Origin: Sphingobacterium thalpophilum
GTDB lineage: Bacteria > Bacteroidota > Bacteroidia > Sphingobacteriales > Sphingobacteriaceae
Direction of reading: 5' to 3'
Assembly: GCF_038396785.1 (NCBI RefSeq)
Contig: NZ_CP151087.1
Span: 5,456,001 to 5,520,000 of the forward strand
Length of the DNA: 64,000 nt
Numbering within the stretch: position 1 is the first letter of the stretch; each line of letters begins with the position of its first letter. The translations under genes were made by a program, and so were the position numbers. Shown here one piece after another: positions 17,443 to 25,006 of this stretch. The notes under the pieces were generated by a model, which was not told the origin of the DNA, searched no databases, and worked only from the letters and a program-made list of their open reading frames with translations.

Positions 17443-18268
17443 ATTGAATAAGTTTAATCGGATTGTGGAAGTGATTTAATGGCCCATTTCCTTTGCCAAT
17501 GACGAGGTCTTTGCTACCAGCTATTGCTGCGTGTATATAGGCCAATGCGAAGTCTACTGCGCTAACGAGACCAACGCCTTGTGCCAAATGGCTCGCAATT
17601 GCTGAAGAAAGCGAACAACCGGAACCATGTGTATTTTTGCTGTTAATTTTTTGTGATTTGAATTCAATTGGTGGATTCTTGTGCTGGAACAACAGGGATG
17701 TTAACTCTTGGCTTTGGAGATGCCCGCCTTTAATCAAAACGGATTGACAACCTTTCGCCAGTAGGCTATTTCCCGCTTTTTTCATCCTCTCGACATTGTC
17801 AATAACTTCGTCTACTAAGACACTTACCTCATCTAAATTTGGTGTAATCAGTGTTGCTAAAGGAAAAAGAAGTTCTATGCAGGCCTGAATTGTATCATCG
17901 TGAATGAGCTTGTGCCCGCTGGTCGATACCATGACTGGATCAAATACGATAGGCCCTTTATATTCTTTTAAATAGGCGCTAATAAGCTCCACAAGTTCAA
18001 TATTGTGTACCATCCCTATTTTGATTGCATCGGGATAGATGTCGTCAAAAATAGCATCTAATTGGTCCTGGACGGCTGCTGTAGGAATTTCATAAATATT
18101 TCTTACACCTTGTGTGTTCTGAACGGGTAAGGCAGTTAAAACATTCATGGCATAACAACCTAATGCAGATATGGTTTTGGTATCTGCTTGTATACCTGCA
18201 CCACCGCTACCATCGAACCCTGCAATGCTGAGTACGGTAGGGACGCGGTATTTTTTATCTTTTGTCAT
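17429..18268 (-). CDS. thiD: Hydroxymethylpyrimidine/phosphomethylpyrimidine kinase
   Basis: 279 aa from ATG 18268, chosen because it overlaps the thiE stop by 4 bp (ATGA) and starts right before VPTVLSIAGFDGSGGAGIQAD, the ribokinase-family N-terminal substrate motif. DPVMVSTSGHKL and the GSGCSLSSAIASHLAQG anion-hole motif near the C-terminus confirm ThiD. It phosphorylates HMP and HMP-P to HMP-PP, the pyrimidine half of thiamine. Confidence 0.95.
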   Translation of the reverse strand: MTKDKKYRVPTVLSIAGFDGSGGAGIQADTKTISALGCYAMNVLTALPVQNTQGVRNIYEIPTAAVQDQLDAIFDDIYPDAIKIGMVHNIELVELISAYLKEYKGPIVFDPVMVSTSGHKLIHDDTIQACIELLFPLATLITPNLDEVSVLVDEVIDNVERMKKAGNSLLAKGCQSVLIKGGHLQSQELTSLLFQHKNPPIEFKSQKINSKNTHGSGCSLSSAIASHLAQGVGLVSAVDFALAYIHAAIAGSKDLVIGKGNGPLNHFHNPIKLIQYELD

Positions 18269-18897
18269 TTTAATAGTTCTTTTAGTTGTGCACTGGCAGC
18301 TCTGGGATCTTGACTTTGGCATATGGTCGAAACGACTGCAATGGAGTCTGCACCGGCGTTCCAGGTTTCTTCTGCTGTTTGTAAATTCATCCTTCCGATT
18401 GCGATCAATGGTTTTTCCGTCCTACTCCGAAGTTGTTTTAAACCTGCAATTCCCCATTCAGTAACCGTATCTACTTTTGTTTTCGTAGAAAAAATGGGGC
18501 TTACACCAAGGTGGTCGACGGCGTACATTTGTTGACTTTCCAGTTGTTGCATGTCTTCTATGGACCAGCCTATCGTTAATTTATCACCATATTTTTCGCG
18601 AATAGCGAGCGGTTGCAAATCATTTTGACCCACATGTACTCCCCATGCCTCGATTTGGGCAGCGATTGCTACGGCATCATTGATCACGAGCGGAATACCA
18701 TAATGATCGGTCAGTTTTTTTAAACGGATGGCTTTATCCAAAAATGTGGCCGGATCGTCAGCTTTTTCGCGCAATTGTATAAGATCGACTCCACCAATAA
18801 TAGCTTCTTCGGCAACATTGAGCCAATGTTGAGGATAGCAGTCCCGCTCAGAAATGACCAAATATAGCGGGTAGGGAAAAAGCGGATTAATGCGCAT
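18265..18897 (-). CDS. thiE: Thiamine phosphate synthase
   Basis: 210 aa from ATG 18897 (the frame extends further upstream into thiM but the body begins at MRINPLFPYPLYLVISERD). TIM-barrel enzyme joining HMP-PP and thiazole phosphate. Diagnostic: GGVDLIQLREK (diphosphate/substrate motif), LVINDAVAIAAQI, WGVHVGQNDL, GVSPIFSTKTK and PLIAIGRMN. It overlaps both thiM (11 bp) and thiD (4 bp), showing tight coupling. Confidence 0.95.
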   Translation of the reverse strand: MRINPLFPYPLYLVISERDCYPQHWLNVAEEAIIGGVDLIQLREKADDPATFLDKAIRLKKLTDHYGIPLVINDAVAIAAQIEAWGVHVGQNDLQPLAIREKYGDKLTIGWSIEDMQQLESQQMYAVDHLGVSPIFSTKTKVDTVTEWGIAGLKQLRSRTEKPLIAIGRMNLQTAEETWNAGADSIAVVSTICQSQDPRAASAQLKELLK

Positions 18898-19690
18898 AGC
18901 GTTTGATCTTGAGCTTCGATTTGAGGCGTTCTGCATTGAGCTGATAGAGTTCATCGTAGAGATTCAATTGCAGGGTACCCGGGCCAGCTGCTGTTTGGGC
19001 AGCGAGTTCTCCCGCTAAGCTCAAAATGGATACACCGGCAACAGCTGCTTCAAAATAGTGGTCTGTAACACCTAGAAATGCACCAATAAGCGCAGTAGCA
19101 CTACAGCCAAGTCCAGTTACCTGTGTCATTAAAGGGTTGCCATTAAAAACTTCAACCCGGTATTGCTGTGAAAGAATATAGTCTACTTCTCCAGAAATAC
19201 AGATAATGGAGCCGGTTTGCTCTTGTAATAATTGGCCAAATCGGAGGGCATCTTTACTTGCTGTCGTGCTGTCGACTCCTTTTGTGTTCGGTTGGTTGAA
19301 ATTGTACAGCGTCATGATTTCTGATGCATTTCCACGAATAACCGTTGGTTTGAGATCCAGTAGATTGGATAATAAATCGTTGCGGAATGCCGATATCCCA
19401 GCACCAACAGGATCAAGTACCCATGGCCGTCCAATGGTATTGGCATGTTCGGTAGCAACAAGCATAGCTTCTGCAGTATCTTCACTCAAGGTGCCGATAT
19501 TAATGACAAGAGCTTGTGCAATATCGACAACCTCGCGTACTTCTAATGGACTGTGTACCATCACAGGGGACGCTCCTAAGGCTAAAAGTGCGTTGGCAGT
19601 ATTGTTCATCACGACTAGGTTTGTGATGTTGTGTACAAGGGGTTTTTCGACCCTCAGCTGTTCTAATAAATTGATAATTGAATCTTCCAT
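18887..19690 (-). CDS. thiM: Hydroxyethylthiazole kinase
   Basis: 267 aa. Phosphorylates salvaged 4-methyl-5-hydroxyethylthiazole. KPLVHNITNLVVMNNTANALL (N-terminal substrate loop), PWVLDPVGAGIS, VIRGNASEIMTL and the catalytic VTGLGCSATALIGAFLG are all family signatures. It is first in the operon, about 100 nt after a TPP riboswitch. Presence of thiM, thiE, thiD, tenA without thiC or thiG nearby suggests this cluster is for salvage; the de novo genes may be elsewhere. Confidence 0.95.
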   Translation of the reverse strand: MEDSIINLLEQLRVEKPLVHNITNLVVMNNTANALLALGASPVMVHSPLEVREVVDIAQALVINIGTLSEDTAEAMLVATEHANTIGRPWVLDPVGAGISAFRNDLLSNLLDLKPTVIRGNASEIMTLYNFNQPNTKGVDSTTASKDALRFGQLLQEQTGSIICISGEVDYILSQQYRVEVFNGNPLMTQVTGLGCSATALIGAFLGVTDHYFEAAVAGVSILSLAGELAAQTAAGPGTLQLNLYDELYQLNAERLKSKLKIKRYAH

Positions 19691-19788
19691 TCTTTTTACA
19701 TATGCTAAGATGTACTGTGTGGCCTTGGAGGGAAGAAGAGCGATAGCCTGTGCAGTAAAGGAATATGCTGTACAGTGGATTTTTGCTT

Positions 19789-19861
19789 TTCCCTACGCCG
19801 GTATAAACCGAATCAGGTTCAAAGGGACTATCTCAATTCTATACAGAATACCCCCAAAGCC
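19789..19861 (-). ncRNA. TPP riboswitch (THI element)
   Basis: Read on the minus strand it shows the THI-box core: GGGGGTA.., TGAGAT, CCCTTTGAACCTGATT and the closing CCGGCGTAGGGAA. It sits between a predicted -7 element and thiM, so it is the 5' end of the transcript. No strong rho-independent terminator is visible in the 98 nt before thiM, so control may act on translation; uncertain. Confidence 0.93.
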
Positions 19862-19865
19862 AGAC

Positions 19866-19873
19866 CAAACTTA
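19866..19873 (-). promoter_or_regulatory. Predicted -7 element of the thi operon
   Basis: Minus-strand TAAGTTTG matches TAnnTTTG and places the start of transcription right at the first base of the TPP riboswitch. Confidence 0.6.
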
Positions 19874-19927
19874 AACAAAAAAGAGGACTTTTCATATCCA
19901 TCATTTTTCGATCATTAGCTTGTTGAA

Positions 19928-20770
19928 TTAATCGGCCGGATTTTGATCGGCACTAATTTCAATATATTCAACAGGGGTATAGGTAACCCGGGCAAAATTT
20001 TTGGTCAAGAGTTCTGTCTCTAAAACTTTTCCACCCTGAAACTTTAAAAACTTCTCGCGCCAAATCTCATTTTTACGAAAGAACTGATTGTCTATTTTAA
20101 GAAATTGATGTTCTTTTTCAAAGATATGGTACGCAAAATCCAGTTCTTGATCGATCCTCAATTCACCTTCTAAACATTTGTCTGTGAACCAGAGATTTAT
20201 TTGAAAGGTGTAAGGCGTGTTGTTGGTGAATTGATAGTCGCGATAATTATAAAAGACGGTAGCTCCACTACCGAATGGCAAAACACGGCCATCGTCAGGA
20301 AAAGGGTCAAAAGAGTGGTGATAACGTTCATTGACGTTGAGTGGACTATGGATAACAAGCCAATGGATGAGGTTGGATATTTGACAGATTCCACCGCCAA
20401 TACCCGCTCTTGCTTCACCAAAGGATAACTCCATGCCGGGCAGATACCCTTTCTTTACGGTGGGGAGCCCCACGAGTTTACAAAATGAAAAGGTTTCCTT
20501 CGGTCTGATCAGAATGCTATTAATCTGTGCTGCTGCAATTTTTAGGTTGGTAACTTTGTTAATCTGCAATTGCATATTATTTTCGCCCAGTTTTTTTAAT
20601 AAGACAGACTGATGCTTTTTAATACGAAAGGGAAGTTTTTCAGCTGATTTAGCTGTGCTGTATTTCTTATTATCAAATAGCCAAACGGCTTTGCGCCGCA
20701 CTCTTCTCGCCCATACAGCAATAAAATAGAGTATGGGATGGTGTTGACTGATCAGTTTTCTTTTTCTCAA
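19928..20770 (-). CDS. VanW family protein
   Basis: 280 aa with the VanW domain: LRPKETFSFCKLVGLPTVKKGY-type region (ETFSFCKLVG), SFGEARAGIGGGICQISNLIHW, and HHSFDPFPDDGRVLPFGSGATVFYNYRDY. VanW was named from vancomycin-resistance clusters, but its biochemical role is unknown and many Gram-negatives have it with no link to resistance. No signal peptide is evident; a short hydrophobic patch (ILYFIAVWARRV) is near the N-terminus. It stands alone here. Confidence 0.88.
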   Translation of the reverse strand: MRKRKLISQHHPILYFIAVWARRVRRKAVWLFDNKKYSTAKSAEKLPFRIKKHQSVLLKKLGENNMQLQINKVTNLKIAAAQINSILIRPKETFSFCKLVGLPTVKKGYLPGMELSFGEARAGIGGGICQISNLIHWLVIHSPLNVNERYHHSFDPFPDDGRVLPFGSGATVFYNYRDYQFTNNTPYTFQINLWFTDKCLEGELRIDQELDFAYHIFEKEHQFLKIDNQFFRKNEIWREKFLKFQGGKVLETELLTKNFARVTYTPVEYIEISADQNPAD

Positions 20771-20895
20771 TTTGACGTTTATGTATCGCTATCAAAATTA
20801 GTGCAGAAATGTGTTTTTTGCCGTGTTTTGTCGCATATTTTTTTATCAAAATCACGAATCTTATAGTCTGAGCTTGGTGCAGTTTTTCAGTTCGT

Positions 20896-21552
20896 TTAGT
20901 TGGTTTTCTTTACCTGTATGTATTTTGCTGTTAACTTTCCCTCCTTGTTATAGATCAAGCTTTCGTAGGTACAGTTTCCGAGGTCTTTTACAATAGATTT
21001 TTGTTGTAATACACCCTCATAATAAAACTCATCAATCGTTTCGTTGGCTCGGTATGATCGCTTGATTTCGGCTGTCAGTCGATTGCTTTGATCGAAGGTT
21101 TGGCGTAGTGAGTAGTCACTTGTTTCCGGACTATCATACTGATAGCGGACGCGACTTTCTCTTTGATCATTTCTACCCGAAATCTCTTCAGTAATTCGAT
21201 TCTGTTGATCATAACTGTAAATGGTCCAGTCTCTCCGTTGATAGACAAAATGAATGGATTCACTTTTTATAACCTGGAGTTTACTGTTCAAGTGATAAAT
21301 CATCGCCGATTCAAATGTAGGATCGTAGGAAACAATGGCATTTGGAAGATACCGGTAAATTGTACTGCTGCTCCACTTACTATTGCGAAGGTACTGTATG
21401 GAGTCGATAAGTCCGAATTGATTATAGCATCTTTTGTTGTAATAATTATTTCCCCCGGAAAGATTGTTCGATGTGATCTCTTTGCCTTCTTCATATACAG
21501 TCGTCATAATTGCACCGGATTGCACCGCATTTTCGTCCGAAAACTGCTGCAT
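20896..21552 (-). CDS. Uncharacterised protein, probably C-terminal part of an interrupted gene
   Basis: 218 aa from ATG 21552, no signal peptide, not assigned to a family. It has weak repeats resembling MORN/RHS-type YD units (YNQFGLIDSIQYL, YSYDQQNRITEEISG, YNKEGKLTAKYI). The upstream codons are in frame with the gene at 21583-22146, separated only by a TAG at 21583-21585 and ten codons. Reading through TAG gives YYS-x-RKNICDGTYVMQQF, a plausible continuous protein, so the pair may be one secreted protein of about 417 aa cut by a nonsense change. Confidence 0.55.
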   Translation of the reverse strand: MQQFSDENAVQSGAIMTTVYEEGKEITSNNLSGGNNYYNKRCYNQFGLIDSIQYLRNSKWSSSTIYRYLPNAIVSYDPTFESAMIYHLNSKLQVIKSESIHFVYQRRDWTIYSYDQQNRITEEISGRNDQRESRVRYQYDSPETSDYSLRQTFDQSNRLTAEIKRSYRANETIDEFYYEGVLQQKSIVKDLGNCTYESLIYNKEGKLTAKYIQVKKTN

Positions 21553-21582
21553 TACATAAGTGCCGTCACATATATTCTTACG

Positions 21583-22146
21583 CTAACTGTAATAAAGAGG
21601 AAGAGCGGGATTTGCGATAATAGCCGCTGCATATTGCCCGGATGGAATAAATTGAACTTGTGCGATTGAGTCAAAGAAATGTGAGGCATTATATTGTGCC
21701 GAAGCTTTCTTTGACGCAATTTGTGTGCTGGTGTTTAATATCGGTTTGGCTGCTGCCAGATAGGTATTACTATCGTATATGATCTTGGGTTTGGCTAATC
21801 CATCAAACAAGATCATGGCATGACGTTGCTTCAATGACAATACGTCGATAGTCCATTGGTGATTTTTAACGATGAATGTGAGTTTTTTTGCATCGGTTTT
21901 TGTGACCAGTAACTTTGTTGTGCTAAAAGGCACTTGTTTGAAAATCTCAGCAGCATTTTTTTCGTGTAGACGCATGATAAAATCAGTTGATTTATCGGAC
22001 TCATTGGTTACAAAAAGAACTGCATGCGTTGGGCTAGCTATTGTTAGCGATTTTACTGTTTGCGATGCTGCGCTGGGACTATACAACAGCAATATCAACA
22101 ACTGAATGATAATCGGATAAATGTGCAGTTTCGCGTTATAATTCAT
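21583..22146 (-). CDS. Uncharacterised secreted protein, probably N-terminal part of an interrupted gene
   Basis: 187 aa with an N-terminal signal peptide (LHIYPIIIQLLILLLYSPSAASQ). The rest is a mixed alpha/beta sequence with no motif I recognise. It ends at a TAG after ALPLYYS, and the same frame continues into the next gene on the minus strand. Either this is a complete small secreted protein or the front part of a longer one; see the neighbouring entry. The dienelactone hydrolase lies 33 bp upstream on the same strand. Confidence 0.55.
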   Translation of the reverse strand: MNYNAKLHIYPIIIQLLILLLYSPSAASQTVKSLTIASPTHAVLFVTNESDKSTDFIMRLHEKNAAEIFKQVPFSTTKLLVTKTDAKKLTFIVKNHQWTIDVLSLKQRHAMILFDGLAKPKIIYDSNTYLAAAKPILNTSTQIASKKASAQYNASHFFDSIAQVQFIPSGQYAAAIIANPALPLYYS

Positions 22147-22179
22147 TTGGGTCGATATTGCTGTTGTTGATTTTGCTAT

Positions 22180-22923
22180 TTAATTTAATACTTCTTTCAA
22201 AAATAATAAGGTGTGCTCCCAGGCACGTTTAGCCATTACGGGGTTATATTCGGCTGACTCGGGATTCGTAAACGTATGTCCAGAATTTGCGTAGGTAATT
22301 ATTTGCCAGTCTGCTTTTCCTTCATTTAATTCCTTGACCAACCCATCGTAATCTTCTTTTGATACACTTTTATCGGCTGCTGGGTGCTCAATGAGTACTT
22401 TTGTTTTGATCGAACCATTGGGTCTGTCGGCAGCTTTGGATAGGCCGCCGTGGATACTGATCACTGCATTGACGGGGAAGCCGGCTCTCGCCGCTTCTAA
22501 TGCGCCTGAACCTCCAAAACAATAGCCGATGATCGCAATTTTCGTCGGATCCGCACCCTCTTTTTTCAGCTGTTCCAATGCGAGCATTATGCGATGCTGA
22601 TAAGCTTTATAGTCTGTCTTGTAGTGGCCGGCAATTTTCGAAGCTGCGGTGTTGTCCGAGGGAATATTTCCTTCACCGTAGATGTCGGCAATGAACGCGA
22701 TGTAACCTTCTTTTTCAAGAAGCAATGCAGCTTGTTTCGCTTCGTTGTCAATTCCCTTCCATGCCGGAAGAATTAAGACAGCAGGGCCTTTTTTTGCCCT
22801 ATTGGCGGTTATCATGCCGATGAGTTTTTGTCCACCATCCTGGTAAGAAACCTGTTTTAATTGTTGGGCCTGCGTAGTCATGGTGACCATAGTAAGCATC
22901 AATAGTGTCATAACTGTTTTCAT
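22180..22923 (-). CDS. Secreted dienelactone hydrolase family protein
   Basis: 247 aa from ATG 22923, which gives a clean signal peptide (MKTVMTLLMLTM..TTQAQ); an upstream ATG at 22947 adds 8 residues. Alpha/beta hydrolase with the DLH-type Cys nucleophile, C135 in IIGYCFGGSGALEAAR, and a catalytic His in ANSGHTFTNPES; the D of the triad is likely in VLIEHPAADKS. It may hydrolyse esters or lactones in the periplasm. Substrate unknown. Confidence 0.88.
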   Translation of the reverse strand: MKTVMTLLMLTMVTMTTQAQQLKQVSYQDGGQKLIGMITANRAKKGPAVLILPAWKGIDNEAKQAALLLEKEGYIAFIADIYGEGNIPSDNTAASKIAGHYKTDYKAYQHRIMLALEQLKKEGADPTKIAIIGYCFGGSGALEAARAGFPVNAVISIHGGLSKAADRPNGSIKTKVLIEHPAADKSVSKEDYDGLVKELNEGKADWQIITYANSGHTFTNPESAEYNPVMAKRAWEHTLLFLKEVLN

Positions 22924-23041
22924 CTGTAAAGAATTTGTTCCACTCATTATTTTGTGTGATCAGAAATGAACCTAATTTGGAGTCCATCTCAACTAAATAT
23001 AATTTTCAATGTACATTTTTTTCACTGTCGCCAACCTGAAG

Positions 23042-23887
23042 CTACGACTTGATGGATTCAATGATACCAATAACATCGAGCTGTCCGAGACCTTGGTCGT
23101 GTGCTTTCCCGTAGGTTTCGAGTAAGGTCTTGAGGAGGGGATAGTCAGCACCGGCTTGTTGAGCCAGTCGAATATCTTTCAGCATAAGGTCTAGCGCGAA
23201 TGCAGGACTGTAGTTTTCTTCCACCAATAATGGTGTTTTCACTTTTGTTGCCCCACTGCCGCTGGCACTATCGTTGATGATTTCGAGCATATCGCTTCGT
23301 TGAATTCCCAGTTTATCTGAAAATAAGATCGTCTCCGCGAGACCTTGATAGATGGTGGAAAGGAAATAGTTGATCGCAAGTTTAGCGGCAATTCCCTGGC
23401 CATTTGCGCCGAGATGTTTGATCGATTTTCCCATCTGCTCGAGGTATGGTTGGGCGCGATGAAGATCTTCGGGATCACCACCCACCATAATAATAAGTGT
23501 ACCCTCAGTCGCTGGTTTGGTACTGCCGGCAACGGGAGCATCCATAAAAGCAGCGCCTTTTTCTTTTAGCTTAGTGGCTATTGAAATACAGCGTTCACGA
23601 GATATTGTACTCATATCGACAAATAATTTGCCCTTGATCTCCCTTTGGAGGATTTTTTCATATACTTCGCTGACTGCTTCATCATTGGTGAGCATGGAGA
23701 ATATAATGTCGCTATGATCGACTAATTCACCTATATCTTCGCTGATAATTGATTGCTCTTCAAAGCCTGCTGCTTTAGCCTTGTTTCTATTGTAAACAGA
23801 AAGGGGGAATCCTGCTTTTTCTAGATTTTTAGCCATGGGGTATCCCATGTTTCCTAATCCTATAAATCCTAATTTTTCTATCTTCAT
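23042..23887 (-). CDS. NAD(P)-dependent beta-hydroxyacid dehydrogenase (3-hydroxyisobutyrate dehydrogenase family)
   Basis: 281 aa. Rossmann motif GFIGLGNMGYPMAKNL at the N-terminus, substrate-binding DAPVAGSTKPATEGTL, catalytic lysine in GIAAKLAINYF, and cofactor-side SGSGATKVKTPLL. Typical length. The family oxidises short beta-hydroxyacids or reduces succinic and glyoxylic semialdehydes; the exact substrate cannot be read. It lies 60 bp after the Crp-type regulator gene on the same strand. Confidence 0.9.
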   Translation of the reverse strand: MKIEKLGFIGLGNMGYPMAKNLEKAGFPLSVYNRNKAKAAGFEEQSIISEDIGELVDHSDIIFSMLTNDEAVSEVYEKILQREIKGKLFVDMSTISRERCISIATKLKEKGAAFMDAPVAGSTKPATEGTLIIMVGGDPEDLHRAQPYLEQMGKSIKHLGANGQGIAAKLAINYFLSTIYQGLAETILFSDKLGIQRSDMLEIINDSASGSGATKVKTPLLVEENYSPAFALDLMLKDIRLAQQAGADYPLLKTLLETYGKAHDQGLGQLDVIGIIESIKS

Positions 23888-23947
23888 CTAAAAATTACAT
23901 TAATTGCTCTTGAAATTTACGTATAGCTAAAGATACAAATGTTTTGC

Positions 23948-24577
23948 TCATTCCACTAATACCCTAATTTCGTTACGTAGCAGCACTATTTTATCTTCCT
24001 GTTCCAGTTTTTTTAAAATTCGGGAGACAACGACTCGGGATGTATTTAAATCGGAAGCGATATCCTGATGCGTAAGGGTGAGTATTCGGTCGTCATTCAG
24101 CTTCACTTTGGCTTTCAGATAGTTGATGATGCGTTCTTCCATATTGGAAAAAGCTAGACTATCAACAGCTTGTAACATTTCGTCCATACGACTTGAATAG
24201 CTTGATATGATGAAATTTCGCCAGGAAGGGAATTTTCCCATCCAAAGGTTGACAAGCTCATTTGGAATCATGGCTACAGTCGTTGTTTTTTCTGCGAGCG
24301 CACGAATTTCACTTTTTTTATTCCCGAGGCAACAGGCTATTGACATTGTACAGGTTTGACCTTTTTCCAGATAGTAGAGCAATAATTCGCGTTTATCTTC
24401 ATCCTCCCGGACAATTTTTATTGCCCCATCCAAGAGGAGAGGCATCGCCTTGATATATTGATTGGTATCAATGATGAGATCGCCTTCACGGAAGGTTTTT
24501 ATATGCGCGTTTTCCGCTATTTCAGCGATTAATTCCGGTTCAAGAATGCCTGTATAAGCTTGTTCTATGGATAACAT
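23948..24577 (-). CDS. Crp/Fnr family transcriptional regulator
   Basis: 209 aa: N-terminal cyclic-nucleotide-binding-like beta roll (about 20-120) and C-terminal winged helix with recognition helix LTHQDIASDLNTSRVVVSRILKKLE. Cysteines in KGQTCTMSIACCLGNK could ligate a cofactor or sense redox state, as in some Bacteroidota relatives. The divergent 430-bp gap to the TonB receptor at 25007 makes that receptor a candidate target, by position only. Confidence 0.9.
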   Translation of the reverse strand: MLSIEQAYTGILEPELIAEIAENAHIKTFREGDLIIDTNQYIKAMPLLLDGAIKIVREDEDKRELLLYYLEKGQTCTMSIACCLGNKKSEIRALAEKTTTVAMIPNELVNLWMGKFPSWRNFIISSYSSRMDEMLQAVDSLAFSNMEERIINYLKAKVKLNDDRILTLTHQDIASDLNTSRVVVSRILKKLEQEDKIVLLRNEIRVLVE

Positions 24578-25006
24578 ATTTTTTAAATTAGTTAAAGTTA
24601 ATTATTTATTGACTTATTTCAGCTGTTGTGGGAAGAAAAGGATGTAGGTGGGAATGGTGGATTGAAAGAAACAATTTTTAGCACCTCATGAGGATAGGCT
24701 ATAAAATCTTGTATGCAATTCATAAAAATCGTAAAATTGATAAATTTTGATTTATTCAAAACAGACAAAATATTATTCTGACTATTTTTGATGTTTTTTC
24801 ATGAATAGGATGGATGTGTTGTATTTATTTTATGTATGCTGTATTTTTATTGCCTCTTTTTGCGGAAATTTGCTGTTTTTCTGTGGAAGATTAAAATTTA
24901 TTCTTTCTATATAGAGATACTGCATCATATCGGTAGTGTTAAAATTAGTTAAAAAGACAATCAATTCCTAATTTTGCGGCACAAAAACAAAACAATCACA
25001 TCTAAC
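24578..25006. other. Non-coding divergent intergenic region
   Basis: AT-rich 429 bp between the Crp-type regulator (minus) and the TonB receptor (plus). It holds a 10-bp palindrome CCTCATGAGG at 24684-24693 and the receptor promoter near its right end. I see no RNA gene or ORF in it. Confidence 0.6.
24969..24976 (+). promoter_or_regulatory. Predicted -7 element of TonB receptor gene
   Basis: TAATTTTG fits TAnnTTTG, with a weak TTAG 20 nt upstream. The element overlaps the alternative TTG start at 24974, which rules that start out. Confidence 0.6.

Noticed and set aside
19928..20770. Vancomycin resistance locus because of VanW
   Set aside because: No vanA/H/X-type genes nearby; VanW-domain proteins are widespread and Gram-negatives are intrinsically insensitive.
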